A DNA stretch of 64,000 nt from Welwitschia mirabilis (GCA_051453625.1 JBOZIK010000001.1:251962934-252026933); one strand, 5' to 3'. Positions 1 through 11,498 are shown, numbered from the stretch's first letter. Notes: generated from the letters alone by a model not told the origin. A program made the numbers and translations.

Positions 1-848
1 TCACACATCTAAAAGCAAAAGTTTCAAAAGGTAAAGTAAGAGTAGTTTTATCTTGATTCTCACTAGTAATATGAACCTAATTGTAATCACTGTACCCATC
101 AAGAAAGTAATAAAAAGCATGCCCTTGGATTCTATCAAGTATTTAACTAAGAAAAGGTAAAGGACAATGGTCTTTATTGGTTAATTCATTTAACTTTTTA
201 AATTAATACACATTCTTTACTTTCCTTCTTTTTTAAGCACTACATTAAAGTGCTAACCCACTTACTATCAGCTATGACATAAATAATTTTATCATCCATT
301 AATTTAATGATTTCAGCTTTTATGATCTATTTAAGAGTTGTATTTAGTCTTCATTGGGATTATCTAATAGGTTTTTAATTATTCTCAAGTGAGACTAAAC
401 TTGAGTGTTGTTGAGGGAAAAATTTCTTATTTACTATAAAATGTTTATTTTAATTATCACATAAAAAGATATATTTTAGTCTACTAGATAAAGGTTTTAA
501 ATTTAGACTCAAATTTTTATTTTCTATTGAATTTTTTTCAAAGTTGACTATCATCTCATACTATTGTCTCAACAACAATAGTGGATGACATCCCTCAAAA
601 TAAGAAATCTTAGTTTTATTCAAATTATTTTACTTTTACATAGTCTAAAATTTTAGTTTTTCTACTCTCTTGATCAAAATAATCAGTTCTTAGATGCTCA
701 TAGTTAAGTTGATCATCATCAAAATATTTCAAGTTTTCTACTTTGAGTGAATCATCAACGAGGTTGGCTCATGAAGTATTAATCATCCCTCTTTAAGTGG
801 ACGATGTTTTAAAAATATACTAGGCTTAACCTGTCCTTGAACATTCAA

Positions 849-1310
849 CTAATTACTTAAATCTTTTTCAGTAGCATGAAATACTCTAATAGTAGACTTC
901 TTATTTCCTATGTAACATTTCATCATTCTAGTTCTGGTGTCGATAAGACAATGAGTTGTTACACAAAAAGCTCTACCTAGAAGTAATGGATAACCTTTAT
1001 TATGCTCAACTTCAATCACAACCACATTTATAGGATAGAATGATTTTCTTGTTTGAATCACTAAATCTTTGATTACTCCTAAAGGTTTCTTCACTAATGT
1101 ATTTGCTAATTATAAGACAATCCTTATAGGCTCAATTATACCTTTCAAACTAAGTTATGGATAAATATGTAAAGGCATGTTATTAGCACTCGCTCCTATA
1201 TTAATTCAAGCTTTCTTTATTCTTCTATTTCCCTCTAAGATAATATGAACAATTGCTACTCTTTGATCCTTAAACTTTGGACATTTTTTTAAGACTAATT
1301 TGGTTATAGA
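849..1310 (-). pseudogene. Retropepsin (aspartic protease) remnant of T1 copy 1
   Basis: This is the decayed aspartic protease that would cut the Gag polyprotein of the element. The active-site region reads NIGASANNMPLH near 1160-1210, where functional relatives have D-[LI]-GAS-N-LP; the catalytic Asp codon is now Asn (GAT to AAT). Downstream the block KPLGVIKDLVIQ, then YPLLLGRAF and CLIDTRTRMMKCYIGN, is the usual second half of gypsy proteases (PLGV-ED-LVQ, P-ILGRPF, LID). An open frame of 81 codons survives at 849-1094, and stops interrupt the part upstream. The same protease occurs in T1 copy 3 at 27190-27560. It is not functional. Confidence 0.8.
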
Positions 1311-3044
1311 TTGGGCTAGAAAGGCTTGACTAGGTATAGTTCATTTTTGTTTTCTCTTAATTAGATCTTTCCATAACTTAGAATATTTATGATTTTATTA
1401 TAAAAGTTTTTAAAATGATAAATTTATGCTTATATTTTATATTAAGGCTTTAAGATGTTCATCAAAGATAGAATTTGTGTTTGATCTATTAAGCCAAGGG
1501 GTATCAATTTTTTTACCTTTATCTTGAGAAGAATTTTTCTTATCATCATTTAAAGGAGAAGGGAAAATATGATTTTTAATATTTTAATATCCTCTTTTTC
1601 TACTTCATTTTTATCATTTTGGGATTTTGAATCTTCTTGGGTAGGAGGATTTATTTCTTTTGCACTTCTTATCACAACCTTACAATTCTTTTTTGTTTTA
1701 TTAGGGTTTGGTAAAGGTTGTATTGCAAGTAATCCTTGTGATCTTCGATTAGCAAGTATAGTTTGTTGTAGAACATTAACAAGGTTTTCAATGTTTAAAT
1801 TTATTTTCTCTTAAGATTTTCTTAACTCATTAATGGAATTCCTAAGTGATCATTTTGTTTTTATGAGTTTGATATGCTTGCTTAACAATTGAAATTACTT
1901 GGTTGGAAGTTTGAGTTACTTGCTTGAAAGTTAACATTCTCAAATTTATTTCTAAATGGTTAAAAAGTTGAATGATTTGCTTGAAAGTTTTTAAATTTGT
2001 CTTCAAAGGATTGAAAGTTCCATTGTCCATTTATCCTAGATTAAAATTGGTTTTATTTTGATTTTGACTTTGATTTTGATTTCTAAAGTTTGAATAACTC
2101 TAATTAAATGCACATAGCTCTTCATAAATCTTTTCTTTATAAGTTGATAGTAAGATATAATCTTTTATCACATATAGTTATCTTTGCATAAATCACAAGT
2201 TGAATCACAACCACACTTTTTAGTTGTCACCTTAGCATCTAAGATCATTGAAGCATATTTTTCTAGTATTGTAGTGAAATCCTTAATAATATTCATTAGT
2301 TCATTTTTTGTTTTCACTTCCTCCTTTTCTTGTTTAACTTCAGCATATTGTACATTTTTTTTAAGTGATGGTTTAAGCCATGTTTGACTTACTTGTAGTA
2401 GTTCTTCTAATACTTTCTATCTCTAATATGAGATTCATCAAGTTTCATCCACATAAAAAATCTATAAGATGTTTTATTTGTCTATTAAGTCTATTATAAA
2501 AGTAATATACTAATTCTTTTTGAGTAAAAGCATCTATAGGATTAGAATGTATGACAACAAAAAATCTCTTATAAGTGGATGTATAATTTTTATTAGGTTA
2601 TTATTATAAGTTAATTACTTCTTTATTTCTTTTTCTTATGGTTGTTTAACTCATAAATCTTTTTATAAATGCATCTTAAATTTAATTCCATGTTTTTTAA
2701 CTTTTATGTGAAATAGTTCTTAACCATAGTTTTGCTTTTCCTTATAAAGTAATGAAAAAAATAACCATATAAGTATAATTACTAATTTGTTTTTTACCAT
2801 TTCCAGAAGTAAGTACTAATTGTTTGATGTTGGTTATATATTGTAAGTGATCTTTATTATTTACTCCATTAAAAACAGGATAGGAATTTAAATTTCTTAA
2901 AACGACATCTTTGCTAGAAGGTAGGTTAAAAGAGGTTTGGATTTTATATTTCTTATTTTCTATAAGTTCTTTAAGAATGACATTAGCCTTAGAATTTATG
3001 GGGGTAGTAGTATAGGTTTCAATAACAATAAGAAAATTAAGCAA
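1311..3044 (-). pseudogene. Gag remnant of T1 copy 1
   Basis: This is the nucleocapsid polyprotein of a gypsy element, broken by many stops and frameshifts. The N-terminal 100 codons (2742-3044) stay open and contain KKYKIQTSFNLPSSKDVVLR, which resembles the start of gag in T1 copy 3 (26404-26586). After it come matches to the Tat gag core: a segment like AKLWL near 2720, YKRFFVVIHSN and FYNRLNRQIKHLID near 2480-2590, and a Cys-rich patch (CGCDSTCDLC) near 2190-2215 where Tat gags have a CCHC knuckle. Near 2050-2080 an Asn/Gln-rich stretch (NQNKTNFNLG) matches the spacer before the protease. The start at 3044 is the first Met of the open segment, and the true start may lie upstream. Confidence 0.72.
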
Positions 3045-3050
3045 AGCAAT

Positions 3051-3735
3051 CTATTTTTATTTTTATAATGAAATTGACATTGTAATAAAATTACTTTCTT
3101 CTAAACTATCTTTTGAAAAATTTTCTTTTGAAGAATCAAATTCAAAAATAATAATTACAAAAAAATATTCTTGCTAAATTTTTAAAAATTTTTTACATAC
3201 CTAGGATGTGTGTACTTGGGTTATGTTCGTATTTGATCAAATCTTATTAAATATTTTCTTTAATGAATAGCTACTCTCTCTAATATTTCACCTTTTTATT
3301 AGGATTTACCATGTCCTAGCATGCTCAGTTTTGTTTCTGTACACATCATCTCTATGGTCATCCAGATGATATACCTAGATGACAACACATACAAAAAACT
3401 TGAAAATGAAAAATGCAAAAAACAGAATCATGAAGTAACAAAGAATGAAAATAAATAGTCATCCACTTATTCAACTAGACAACATATGAGATAATAAGAA
3501 AACCATAGTTCTTAAGAAAAATGAAAAAACCTAAGGCACAGAAGTCGTCACCACGGTGCATCATCTAGATTATGAGAGGGATGATAAAGCATTTATTTCA
3601 AAATGTAAAATAAAAAATGTGAAAAGTAAAACATATATTNNNNNNNNNNAAATACAATTCTAATATAAGTAAATACCTAAACTAAAATCTAAAGCATTCA
3701 CTTGAGTAATGACGATTCTCAAATGCCAAGTAGGC
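3051..3735 (-). other. Untranslated leader of T1 copy 1, with short dyads
   Basis: About 0.7 kb lies between the primer site and gag and has no coding signal. It holds several CATC...GATG style dyads (around 3338-3390, 3456-3480 and 3545-3585), of the kind also seen in T1 copy 3. A 10-N gap lies at 3640-3649. The A-rich stretches show no other structure that I can see. Confidence 0.6.
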
Positions 3736-3754
3736 TTCCCCGGTAATGGCACCA
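3736..3754 (-). other. Primer-binding site (tRNA-Asp type) of T1 copy 1
   Basis: On the minus strand this reads TGGTGCCATTACCGGGGAA. The consensus Athila/Tat site is TGGCGCCGTTGCCGGGGA. The three differences are C-to-T, G-to-A and G-to-A. It lies three bases inside the LTR boundary at 3758, the same spacing as in T1 copy 3. It is the least decayed of the three clear Asp-type sites in the window. Confidence 0.85.
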
Positions 3755-3757
3755 AGA

Positions 3758-4148
3758 TGTTGCAGTGCATATTTGTGCAAACATTATGTTCTTAAGTAGA
3801 TCCTATTAATTACAAATATATATAGCATTTTCATAATAAAACACACTAATATAGATGAAAGTGACTGAAATGTCATATTCTTATTGAAGGCATAGACGAG
3901 AAGAAAGAGAATTGATTTAAAAAATGAAACACTATGTATCTTTAAGGTAGAATGAAATAACAATGCAAAATAATAATGCAAGTAAACACACTATGCAAAT
4001 AAAATGCAAGAATAAACTAAATGTAACTTTTATCCAATTACCAAATCAAATTTTCATAAGATCAGCCTATATAACCTAAACCAATTAAAAAAAAAACTAT
4101 CACTAGATCAAAACCACCCTCAACTATCAGGTACGTTAAATATAATAT
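3758..4148 (-). repeat. 5' LTR (part) of T1 copy 1
   Basis: The left edge TGTTGCAGTGC is the LTR 3' end (CA on the minus strand). The sequence aligns along its length with 8062-8460 and, reversed, with the end of the T1 copy 3 LTR (25689 backwards), including AAGAAAGAGAATTGATTT. It stops at the gap at 4149. Confidence 0.85.
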
Positions 4149-4248
4149 NNNNNNNNNNNNNNNNNNNNNNNNNNNNNNNNNNNNNNNNNNNNNNNNNNNN
4201 NNNNNNNNNNNNNNNNNNNNNNNNNNNNNNNNNNNNNNNNNNNNNNNN
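4149..4248. other. Assembly gap (100 N)
   Basis: A 100-N run of the default size. The flanks do not repeat each other, and the sequence changes from T1 LTR to unrelated sequence across it. The true gap length is unknown and about 0.8 kb of T1 LTR may be missing. Smaller 10-N gaps lie at 3640-3649 and 28594-28603. Confidence 0.95.
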
Positions 4249-5189
4249 CCTCTCTGGAGGGTTATCTAGAATCAAATCCATAACAAGATGATGTATCACA
4301 TTAGTCCAGCTATGAGTTTTCTCATTTTCTTCTAGGTATTCTCGATAAACCATGGTATTGATATTTAGAAACTAAATCTACCCTTGATAGATAATGTTAA
4401 TCCAATGTTATCATCCTCTTGTAAGAATAGTGGGACACTTATGCTTAGTTATAAACATTAACAGAGTTGAGATGAGTTCTCTAGAAAGGTTGTTAATTCA
4501 GGATGTAGCCATATTATGGTGTAAGGTCGTGTTACTTAGAAGTACACTTTGTTTACTAGGTAATAGTAGTGGGGTACTAGGAACCATTTAACCTTAGGCC
4601 ACTAAGAGGTGGTATTCAAATTTAATGTCCATAATACTCAATAATGATAACTTGAAAATGTTGCAATTCATTTCCTCCCTAATATTTATCACTTTCATGG
4701 CAAATGATTAATTTAGAAAACTTTTTAGAAAATAGCTAGATAAATGAACATTGATATGAAGAAGATGGATAAATTAATTGATGATTACATGTACTAATGA
4801 ATATGATAGGTATGGTATGAAAAGCATATGATTTTTTCAAATATCTATAAGTCATGCTTAGAATAGTAGTAATCATGATGTTTTTAAGATGAACTACATA
4901 ATGCACAAAACCAAATAGTGATGTAATTACATATACATGTATGTATTTAATGTTGACTAAATTAGCTCTCAAGATATTAACTTTAAATCAGTTTATAAAA
5001 ATGAGGAGTCTTCATCTTGATTTAAAGCACAATAGGTAATTAGATGATCTCCTTGCATGTGCCCTTTGAAACTCCTAGAGTTTGGCTTTTTATAGTGAAT
5101 TACAAAAGCATAATATAAACCACTACAATATAAGATTCTAAGAGTGATACTAGAAAGTTTCCTATGTGAAAGGATGAACAATAAAACAT
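4249..5189. other. Unassigned stretch between gap and copia gag
   Basis: I recognise nothing here. Short open frames (65 codons at 4394-4591 plus; 35 codons running into the gap on the minus strand) look like chance. By position it could hold the 5' LTR, primer site and gag start of the copia remnant to the right, but I found no TGGTATCAGAG-type primer site. Confidence 0.4.
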
Positions 5190-5223
5190 TATATAGAAGT
5201 TGAAGTTTCTACAAAAGTGTGAA

Positions 5224-6200
5224 GAAATATGAATCATTTGGCAGGTTCTTGTCCTTCCTAAGAGATTTGAACTAAAGGTAACTGCAATCGAAGAAAGTAA
5301 AGATCTCAGTAAGATGCCATTAGAAGAACTACAAAGTGACATTCAAACTTATGAGTTAAAATTTTCTAAGAATAAGAAAAAAAAAGCTTTTCTTTAAAAA
5401 GTCTGTAGGAAGACACATAAAGTGATAGGTCAGAAGATGAATTAGATGAAGTAGCTCTTTTAGCAAGAAAAACTAAAACATTTCTATCTAAAAGAAGAGA
5501 TGGATAAATTAGCAAAGGGTTTAGGCATATGAAAATCAATTGTACTAATAATAAGAAACTAAAAGACTTAAAGAAGCTCTCACTAGTAGCCACTTGGAAT
5601 AACCTTAAACAAGATGAAGAAGAAAGCTCAAATGAAGAACATGAAGGAAGTAGAGCATCATCTTTTGTGACACTTATGAACCCCACTACTAAATCACCAA
5701 AATTCACTGACCATGATGATTTGGAGATGAGTGAAGATAAAGAAGAGAAGGATGTTGAAGACACATGTCATGAACTATAATAAGAATAAAAAGGCTTGCT
5801 CTACAAGTTAATGAACTAAATAAGATCATTAAGGACTTGAAAAGGGATTATGAAGCCATAAATCAAAGATATAAATAGATTCAAGATGAAAAAAAAAATC
5901 TCATGAAGAATTTGAGTCATTCTTTACAAGTCTTGAGCATATTTACAAAAGGATTAAAGCAACTTAAGAAGATGCTTAGATTAGGATAGCTTGCACAAGA
6001 TAAAAAAAGGATTGAATTTGAAGGCAAGAGTGCATTAGCATTTTCTAGTGAAGTAAGTATTAAAGGTATAACATTTTCTATTAGAAGCATCACTTGTCAT
6101 TATTCTTATAAACTTGGTTATTCAAAATTTAACTATTCATATAGAAAAAATATGTGTTTTGCAAATTTATTTCCAAACAAGTCTATCACCAAAATTCAAG
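5224..6200 (+). pseudogene. Copia gag (UBN2 type) remnant
   Basis: This is the nucleocapsid gene of copia remnant F. Near 5245-5345 the reading LPKRFELKVTAIEESKDLSK, followed by a block ending in QTYEL, is the C-terminal half of a UBN2 gag (relatives: LP-F--KVTAIEE--DL, QTYE). Downstream, FRHMKINC and ATWN (5520-5605) match the second half of the zinc knuckle and the ATWSDSD segment that follows it, then an acidic stretch (DEEESSNEEHE) to 5780. Next come a coiled-coil-like Lys/Glu stretch (5810-5960) and a second Cys/His patch (ITCHYSYKLGYSKFNYSYRK, 6085-6150), where most knuckle Cys and the His are now Tyr, Ser or Phe. Frames shift at least twice and stops are present. The longest open piece is 5529-5780. 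Confidence 0.75.
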
Positions 6201-7208
6201 AAAGATCATATAGGTAAATGCTAAGAATTTAAAGTCTTTTTAATCTAAGAAACTTTGAACATTAGTAGTGGTTCTTGTTGGTAATGTACATAGTTTTTCT
6301 TCACTGAGTTCAAGTTATTGTTAATTTGTTCAAGTGTTGTTTAGTACATTATTTTTACTAAACTATCAATTATTGCAATATTTTTATTTGCTATAATTCT
6401 TTACTATGATACTAGCTACGATACTCTTTCTAATATGATGTACTCCTTGGAAACATTATTATGATATTTACCTTGTTTTTGTATGTAAATCTTATTATTG
6501 TATGATCATTAATGGTATTATGATTATATAAATAAGGTCATAAATACTCTAGTTGTTATTGTTGTATTGGATTTACATATTAATGGTAATCTAGTGTGAA
6601 TCTTTATTTATAAAATTTAAATATTCTGATGTTTCACTTTGCAATTAAATCTTATTATTATGGTCATGACATCAGTCAGTCTTTTTTTGAAAATAATGAA
6701 TTGAAAATTATCATTTCATTTATATGGTTGCTTTGGAAACTCTATTGTAATTATTTTTTTTCACATATATGACATAAAGTCAAGGGGAGAAAATATCGTG
6801 TTTCTCACCACATGTCTAAGGTTTATAGTTAATTAGCTCTCTTTCTTTCTTCTTTGTTATTGATGTCAAAAGAGAGAGAAAATATGCTGTTTTGAAAAAT
6901 ATGTGATGGACCTTTCTCAATTTAGACACATGATGTTTTTCCTTTAAATGTGTTTTTGTGTATGGTTTTGTTGATGTATGTGTAAAATTGCCATAGTTAA
7001 AATCTAATAGAACTCAAAATGGTTTTGTTTTAGGAGTATTTTTTCCCTAAAATAAAAAAATCACCCTTTACTTAATATTGTTTGTATGGCTTTGTAAAAG
7101 GAGGATCTGTTATTATGTCAATATGCTTTGTTAGATTGATGAAAGAAAGAACTTAAAATAAAATATTTATTTGATCTTGAAATTACTTTTTTTTTGGTAA
7201 TTAATATC
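6201..7208 (+). other. Non-coding spacer between copia gag and polypurine tract
   Basis: About 1 kb, AT-rich, with no copia pol motif in any frame. Text such as TTGATGTCAAAAGAGAGAGA (6860-6879) and a similar TTAATATCAAAGGGGAAGAT (7201-7220) are the purine-rich segments usually found just before the 3' LTR of SIRE-like elements. The first may be a duplicated or older tract. Confidence 0.5.
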
Positions 7209-7220
7209 AAAGGGGAAGAT
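7209..7220 (+). other. Polypurine tract of copia remnant F
   Basis: AAAGGGGAAGAT directly before TGTTAGG, the start of the LTR. Copia elements of this group typically end AAGGGGGAGATTGTTGG. This would prime plus-strand DNA synthesis in a live element. Confidence 0.8.
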
Positions 7221-8061
7221 TGTTAGGAATTTATATTGCCAATTAATATCAAACTAATATGATCTTAATAAAATGAAATGTGATATTATGGATGTAAGAA
7301 GCTGAAGGATTCATAACCAAAAGATAGTAAAAGACTTTAATGTGTTCTGATTTTAGTTACTTTACTTTCTATCTAAAGACTTAAATCATGGGTCGACTGG
7401 AGTACCCTTGGGTTGATTGGCCTAAGATGTACATTTTGATCTACTTCAAATGGGTTCAACCAGATCCACATGGGATTGATTAGACTTGGATGAAGATGAT
7501 CGACTAGACTTCAGCTAGGGGTAACCAGATCAAGGAACATAAGTTACTTAAGTTGATTAGATGAGAAAGGGATGCTTAGATCAACTAACATGAGTTACTC
7601 AGGTTAACTGGATGTCTTAAGAAGTCAACTAATCAGAGTGGAGAAAAACTTTTTAGACTATTTTCTAACCATTATCTCATCTAATCTACCTATTGTAAAT
7701 GTCAGATTCCTTTCCAACTACCTAGCAGCTATATTTTAGGGAGATCTATTTAAAGAGGATGCACTTAAAACTCAACAAGAGATTTTAAACTGATTGAAAA
7801 AGTAGGTTGTGCTTTTAATCTGAAAATATTAACTTGGTAACATCATTCTTATTTCTTAGTACCTACCTTTATACTAAATCTTCATATTAAGGCTTAATTG
7901 TTAATACCTACATTTAAGTAATTTAGAGCACAAAGGATTCATTCCATCACTCATCATTTAAGGAACTAGAAGGCTAAGGCTTAGCTTGAAAAATTTCATT
8001 TTGTAAAGGTTGAGACTTAGCTTGGAAAAGTCCATTTTATGAAGGTTGAAACTTAGCTTGC
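7221..8061 (+). repeat. 3' LTR (part) of copia remnant F
   Basis: It begins TGTTAGGAAT after the polypurine tract and is interrupted at 8061/8062 by the T1 LTR. Between about 7385 and 7640 it holds roughly ten scattered copies of a short word like GTTGACTGGAT in both orientations (examples GGTCGACTGG, GATCGACTAGA, GGTTAACTGGAT, AGTCAACTAAT). A 37 bp tandem repeat lies at its right end. No second LTR was found. Confidence 0.7.
7976..8061 (+). repeat. Tandem repeat, about 37 bp, 2.3 copies
   Basis: The phrase CTTAGCTTG recurs three times with about 36-37 bp spacing, each preceded by AAGG(C/T)T(A/G)A. It lies in the copia F LTR directly at the insertion point of the T1 LTR. Confidence 0.75.
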
Positions 8062-8933
8062 TATTGCTATGTGTATTTGTGCAACTTACATTCTCAAATA
8101 GATATTGTGAATCATAAATATATATAGATTAAGCACAATACAATACACTGATATAGATGGGAGTGGTCCAAATTTGTATTTTCATTGAAGGCATAAGTGA
8201 GAAGAAAGATAATTGATTTTGAAAATGAAACACTATGCATCCTTAAAGTACCATAAAATAACAATGCAGAAATAACAATACAAATGAAGACACTATGCAA
8301 ATGAAATGCAAGACTAAACTAAATGCAACTTTCCTCTGATTACCAAATCAACTTGTCATCAAGATCAAGCTGATATAACTTAGATCAATAAAAAAATCCT
8401 ATCATTAAATCCAGACCATTCTAAGCTATTAGGTATGTCAAACAAAATATAAAAACAATGCAAAGTTAATCTAGAAAAGGAAATGTAATGCACCTAAACT
8501 AACAATGTCAATCTTAATAAAGGTTATTCTTTTGATGTATATCATCAAAGAAACTGTCATAGAATTAGAAGCAATATAAACCATAAGGAACATGTAATAT
8601 AAACCATAAGGAACATGTACAAAATAAAAAATATGAAAAGAAAAATAAAGTTTTGATTAAAAGTGAACAAACATCTATGTTACAAAGCAATAGCACCTCA
8701 ATGAAGGATACATATTCAAACACCAAGAAAGACATCTTTCTACAATAAGAATGAATGAACCTCTAGCCCTTTAATCTCCTATCATGAAAATTTCTAGTGC
8801 AAACGAAGATAAAAATGGAGTCAAAGGCAAAGGAGGTATATATTATAAAATAGACTCTAAAATTAGAAAATACTAATAGGTACATGAACAACCCTAATAA
8901 CCACATAAGAAAGTGTGGAGATTGTAGCCTAAA
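8062..8933 (-). repeat. T1 family LTR copy 2, truncated
   Basis: It aligns with 3758-4148 and with the reverse complement of the T1 copy 3 LTR from its 3' end inwards. Shared landmarks are a TATTTGTGCAA-like start, AGAAAGATAATTGATTT, TTAGATCAAT, AAGCTATTAGGTA, GCACCTCAATG-AGGATACA and AAAGGAGGTAT. About 870 of some 1240 bp are present. The part that should follow is missing, and at about 8934 the sequence switches directly into the chromovirus LTR. There is no internal T1 sequence beside it. Confidence 0.8.
8573..8618. repeat. Perfect 23 bp tandem duplication
   Basis: The unit AATATAAACCATAAGGAACA plus TGT occurs twice head to tail without change, inside T1 LTR copy 2. Being perfect in otherwise decayed DNA, it is probably recent. 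Confidence 0.9.
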
Positions 8934-11477
8934 AGCTTGGAGTTAATGATTTTTTAGCTTAAATATTCCTTAATATTCAACCATCAAGAACATACTAATC
9001 TTTCTAAGTAAGTTCTTTACTCATATTTTTCATATGGTTTATTTTAAATATTCTAGTAAAGTGACATTGCATTAGTCCATTGTTTATAGTTATCTTGAAA
9101 ATTATATATATATTTTAATTCTCTTTCATTGGCTTTCATGAAGATGTTAGAAAAATATAAGGGTTTCTTATGCTTAGTGATGGAGGTTACTAATGGATGA
9201 ATATGGCCAATGATGGGGTTTACTATACATATATATATATCATCTATTATGCATTAAGTTCATCTTATTAGGGGTAAAGTTTAATTCCCAAAATTATCTT
9301 TTAGACTACTACCCCTTCATGGCCATCCTAAGGCTCATAGTAAATGGTTTCTTTTAATTGATTTGATTTATTTTTTATTTTAATTTAAATTAGTAAATCT
9401 AGTTAAGATGTTTTATAAACAATTATTTTAGCTAGTATATTTATTCTTTTACTAACTTAATTATATAATTAATTATACAAGCTTTACCATATTTCTTATA
9501 GTCAAAGTTAAATTTCCAAATAGAGGCATAGGTTAAAAACACCATAGCTTATTAATTAATAGGTATAAAGTAATGAAATGTTTTTTGTAAGTCAAGGAAT
9601 GTGTTATGATTGTGAAAATATAACAACAGTAATTTTTTTGATATGTTTTAATTTTTAAGAAATTTATCTATTAAAATACATTAGAAAATAAATATAGAAA
9701 ATAATAATCATTTAGTTTACATTTCTATAACTAATAGTTAAGATATCTAAAAACTTAATTATCATAAGTTGTATGAAATTAAATATGCTTGTCAAAATAC
9801 CTTGAATCATTTAAAAAATCAAAGTATTTTAAATGTCATGATAGTGTAGTGAAGTAGGACTATAATTTTGGAACATTTACCAATTTTTAATCTTAAATAA
9901 TTACATTAGATCTAATAATTTTCTAATTTCAAGATATCTTAAGTTAGTTTATAAGAAACTATTATAATTTATTTTTGCTTCATAATCAATTAATTATTAA
10001 GTTTTAATTAAGACATCTTCTTAGAGCCTAAAAACATTATAGTTAAAGTTTAAAATTTTAGAAAAATTAATTAACAAAATTATATAGGTAATTTAAGTAT
10101 AACAGATGAGTTTCTATTAGTAGCCTTAACTTACACTTCTTAGGATTAATATTTTATTAGGAAAGAAACCTTTTTTATCTTTTTCATTTATCTTACTTTG
10201 AGTATGTATTCTTGTAAGGGTTTTCACTTTTGTAGTTCATGTAAAATGAATAGTCTTATATTTATCATTTGTTTTCTTAACTTATGATATAGCCATGTGA
10301 GTATTGAATAAAGTATTATCTCTTAATAATTATGCTTAAGCTATATTTTCTTTTATTTATCTTCATCACATCAATCCATGGAGATTGTCATATGAGCATG
10401 CAAGAATGATTCTAGGATTGGCATGGCTCTTAATATAGATTAGTTTCTTTAAGTATATTATTAAGATTTGATTCAATACATTTTAAATATTTTTATTATT
10501 ATTAAAAGAAAGAAAAGAAAATAATATTTCCTTTCTTTATATTTTCATTATTATAATCTTAAATATAGATATATTTTAGTATTTTTATTTTCTCTTCTAT
10601 GATTATTTATATAAAATGAACCTAATGATGATTAGAATTATTAGATCTAAGTAAATAATCTATTAAATATCTATATTGATTAGAATTATATACATATATT
10701 TGTGTATTGTATTCATTAAATAGGGCTAAACTAAGATAATCCTAATAATATTCATTCCCATACTTGGATTTCATCATAAAGGTAGATTTCATTGTATTTT
10801 TTTTATAATAACTTTATATAAGTATATTTGATCACTACTATCCTATCTTACCCATGTATTAACTTACTATGCTTTAATATCTCAAGCCCTTAGCATTGAT
10901 TTATCATGTTTCACTATCGAGAGATATTTTAAGGAAGAGAGGATCATTCATAAATATGAATCCATCTTACATACCACTTGTAACCTATATTGAGGGTATA
11001 TCAAGGTGAAGTGTAAGCTTAGGAAGTTGTGTTCAACCATGTTTTTATATTTTAGAACCTAAAGTATAACTAGCTTACATCGAGGAGGTGGCTAGATATC
11101 AGGTTGGGATGTCATTAATGGGAGTTTCAATCTCATATTATATTACTTAGGTATTATCTTTAAAGTTATCCATGTATGTTTATAATAAGTATATATTTTC
11201 TTAACTATTTACAATATATCTTTTACATGATAAAAAACTAAGAAAAAATGGAATATACAAACTTATGACATCATTATTGTTCATGAATAAAAATAATCTA
11301 GGATTTAATTATAAATAAATATTTATGATTTATTTTTTTCTCAAAATAAAAATGATAATAAATGAATAAGTCAAATTTGATCCTAGGTTCTATTGTATTT
11401 AATATTAAATAATGAAGGAAGAGAAAAGTAAAATAAAAAAAGTTCTTAATTAGGGTAATAAAATATTAGGTGTTACA
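8934..11477 (+). repeat. Left LTR of chromovirus A, 5'-truncated
   Basis: It aligns with the right LTR from about 18040 to 20842, starting near TGTGGAG and ending TGTTACA at 11477. Roughly the first 1.1 kb of the LTR, including the TATA box seen at 17779 in the right LTR, is missing. The copy therefore has no promoter. An (AT)n run lies at 9227-9242, near the place where the right LTR carries a GAAA tract. Confidence 0.82.
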
Positions 11478-11480
11478 AAT

Positions 11481-11498
11481 TGGTATCAAAGTTCTAGG
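11481..11498 (+). other. Primer-binding site of chromovirus A (tRNA-Met type)
   Basis: TGGTATCAAAGTTCTAGG lies three bases after the LTR end. Plant chromovirus sites complementary to initiator tRNA-Met start TGGTATCAGAGC. The GAGC to AAGT changes are the usual G-to-A and C-to-T decay. Confidence 0.85.

Larger units (their letters stand above)
1..4148 (-). mobile_element. Tat/Athila-like Ty3/gypsy element, family T1 copy 1 (partial)
   Basis: This is a minus-strand LTR retrotransposon cut by the left window edge. Reading right to left it has an LTR from 4148 to 3758, a tRNA-Asp-type primer site at 3736-3754, a leader, gag (about 3044-1311) and a retropepsin (about 1310-849). T1 copy 3 at 24448-32258 has the same order and similar gag, protease and LTR ends, so the two are one family. 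No RT or integrase is visible between the protease and position 1, but the rest lies outside the window. The LTR runs into a 100-N gap at 4149, so its full length is unknown here. The assignment to the Tat/Athila side of gypsy rests on the gag and protease style and the Asp-type primer site. Confidence 0.8.
5190..8061 (+). mobile_element. Ty1/copia remnant F, gag only, with 3' LTR
   Basis: Plus-strand copia element of the kind that has a UBN2-type gag, probably near the SIRE/Maximus group. The order is gag (5224-6200), about 1 kb of non-coding sequence, a polypurine tract (7209-7220) and a 3' LTR from 7221. No protease, integrase or RT lies between gag and the polypurine tract, so this is either a deletion product or a gag-only non-autonomous element. 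The LTR is cut at 8061 by a T1 LTR. The left part is lost or unrecognised. Confidence 0.72.

Noticed and set aside
5366-5764. 132-codon minus-strand frame, Ser/Leu-rich
   Set aside because: It lies opposite the copia F gag, whose plus-strand reading matches known gag blocks. The minus frame is its antisense shadow.
7975-8061. CRISPR-like short repeats
   Set aside because: Only 2.3 adjacent imperfect units with no spacers, in a plant retroelement LTR.
11481-11498. tRNA gene suggested by TGGTATCAAAG
   Set aside because: It is the retroelement primer site next to the LTR end; there is no cloverleaf around it. The same holds for 52025-52036 and the Asp-type sites.
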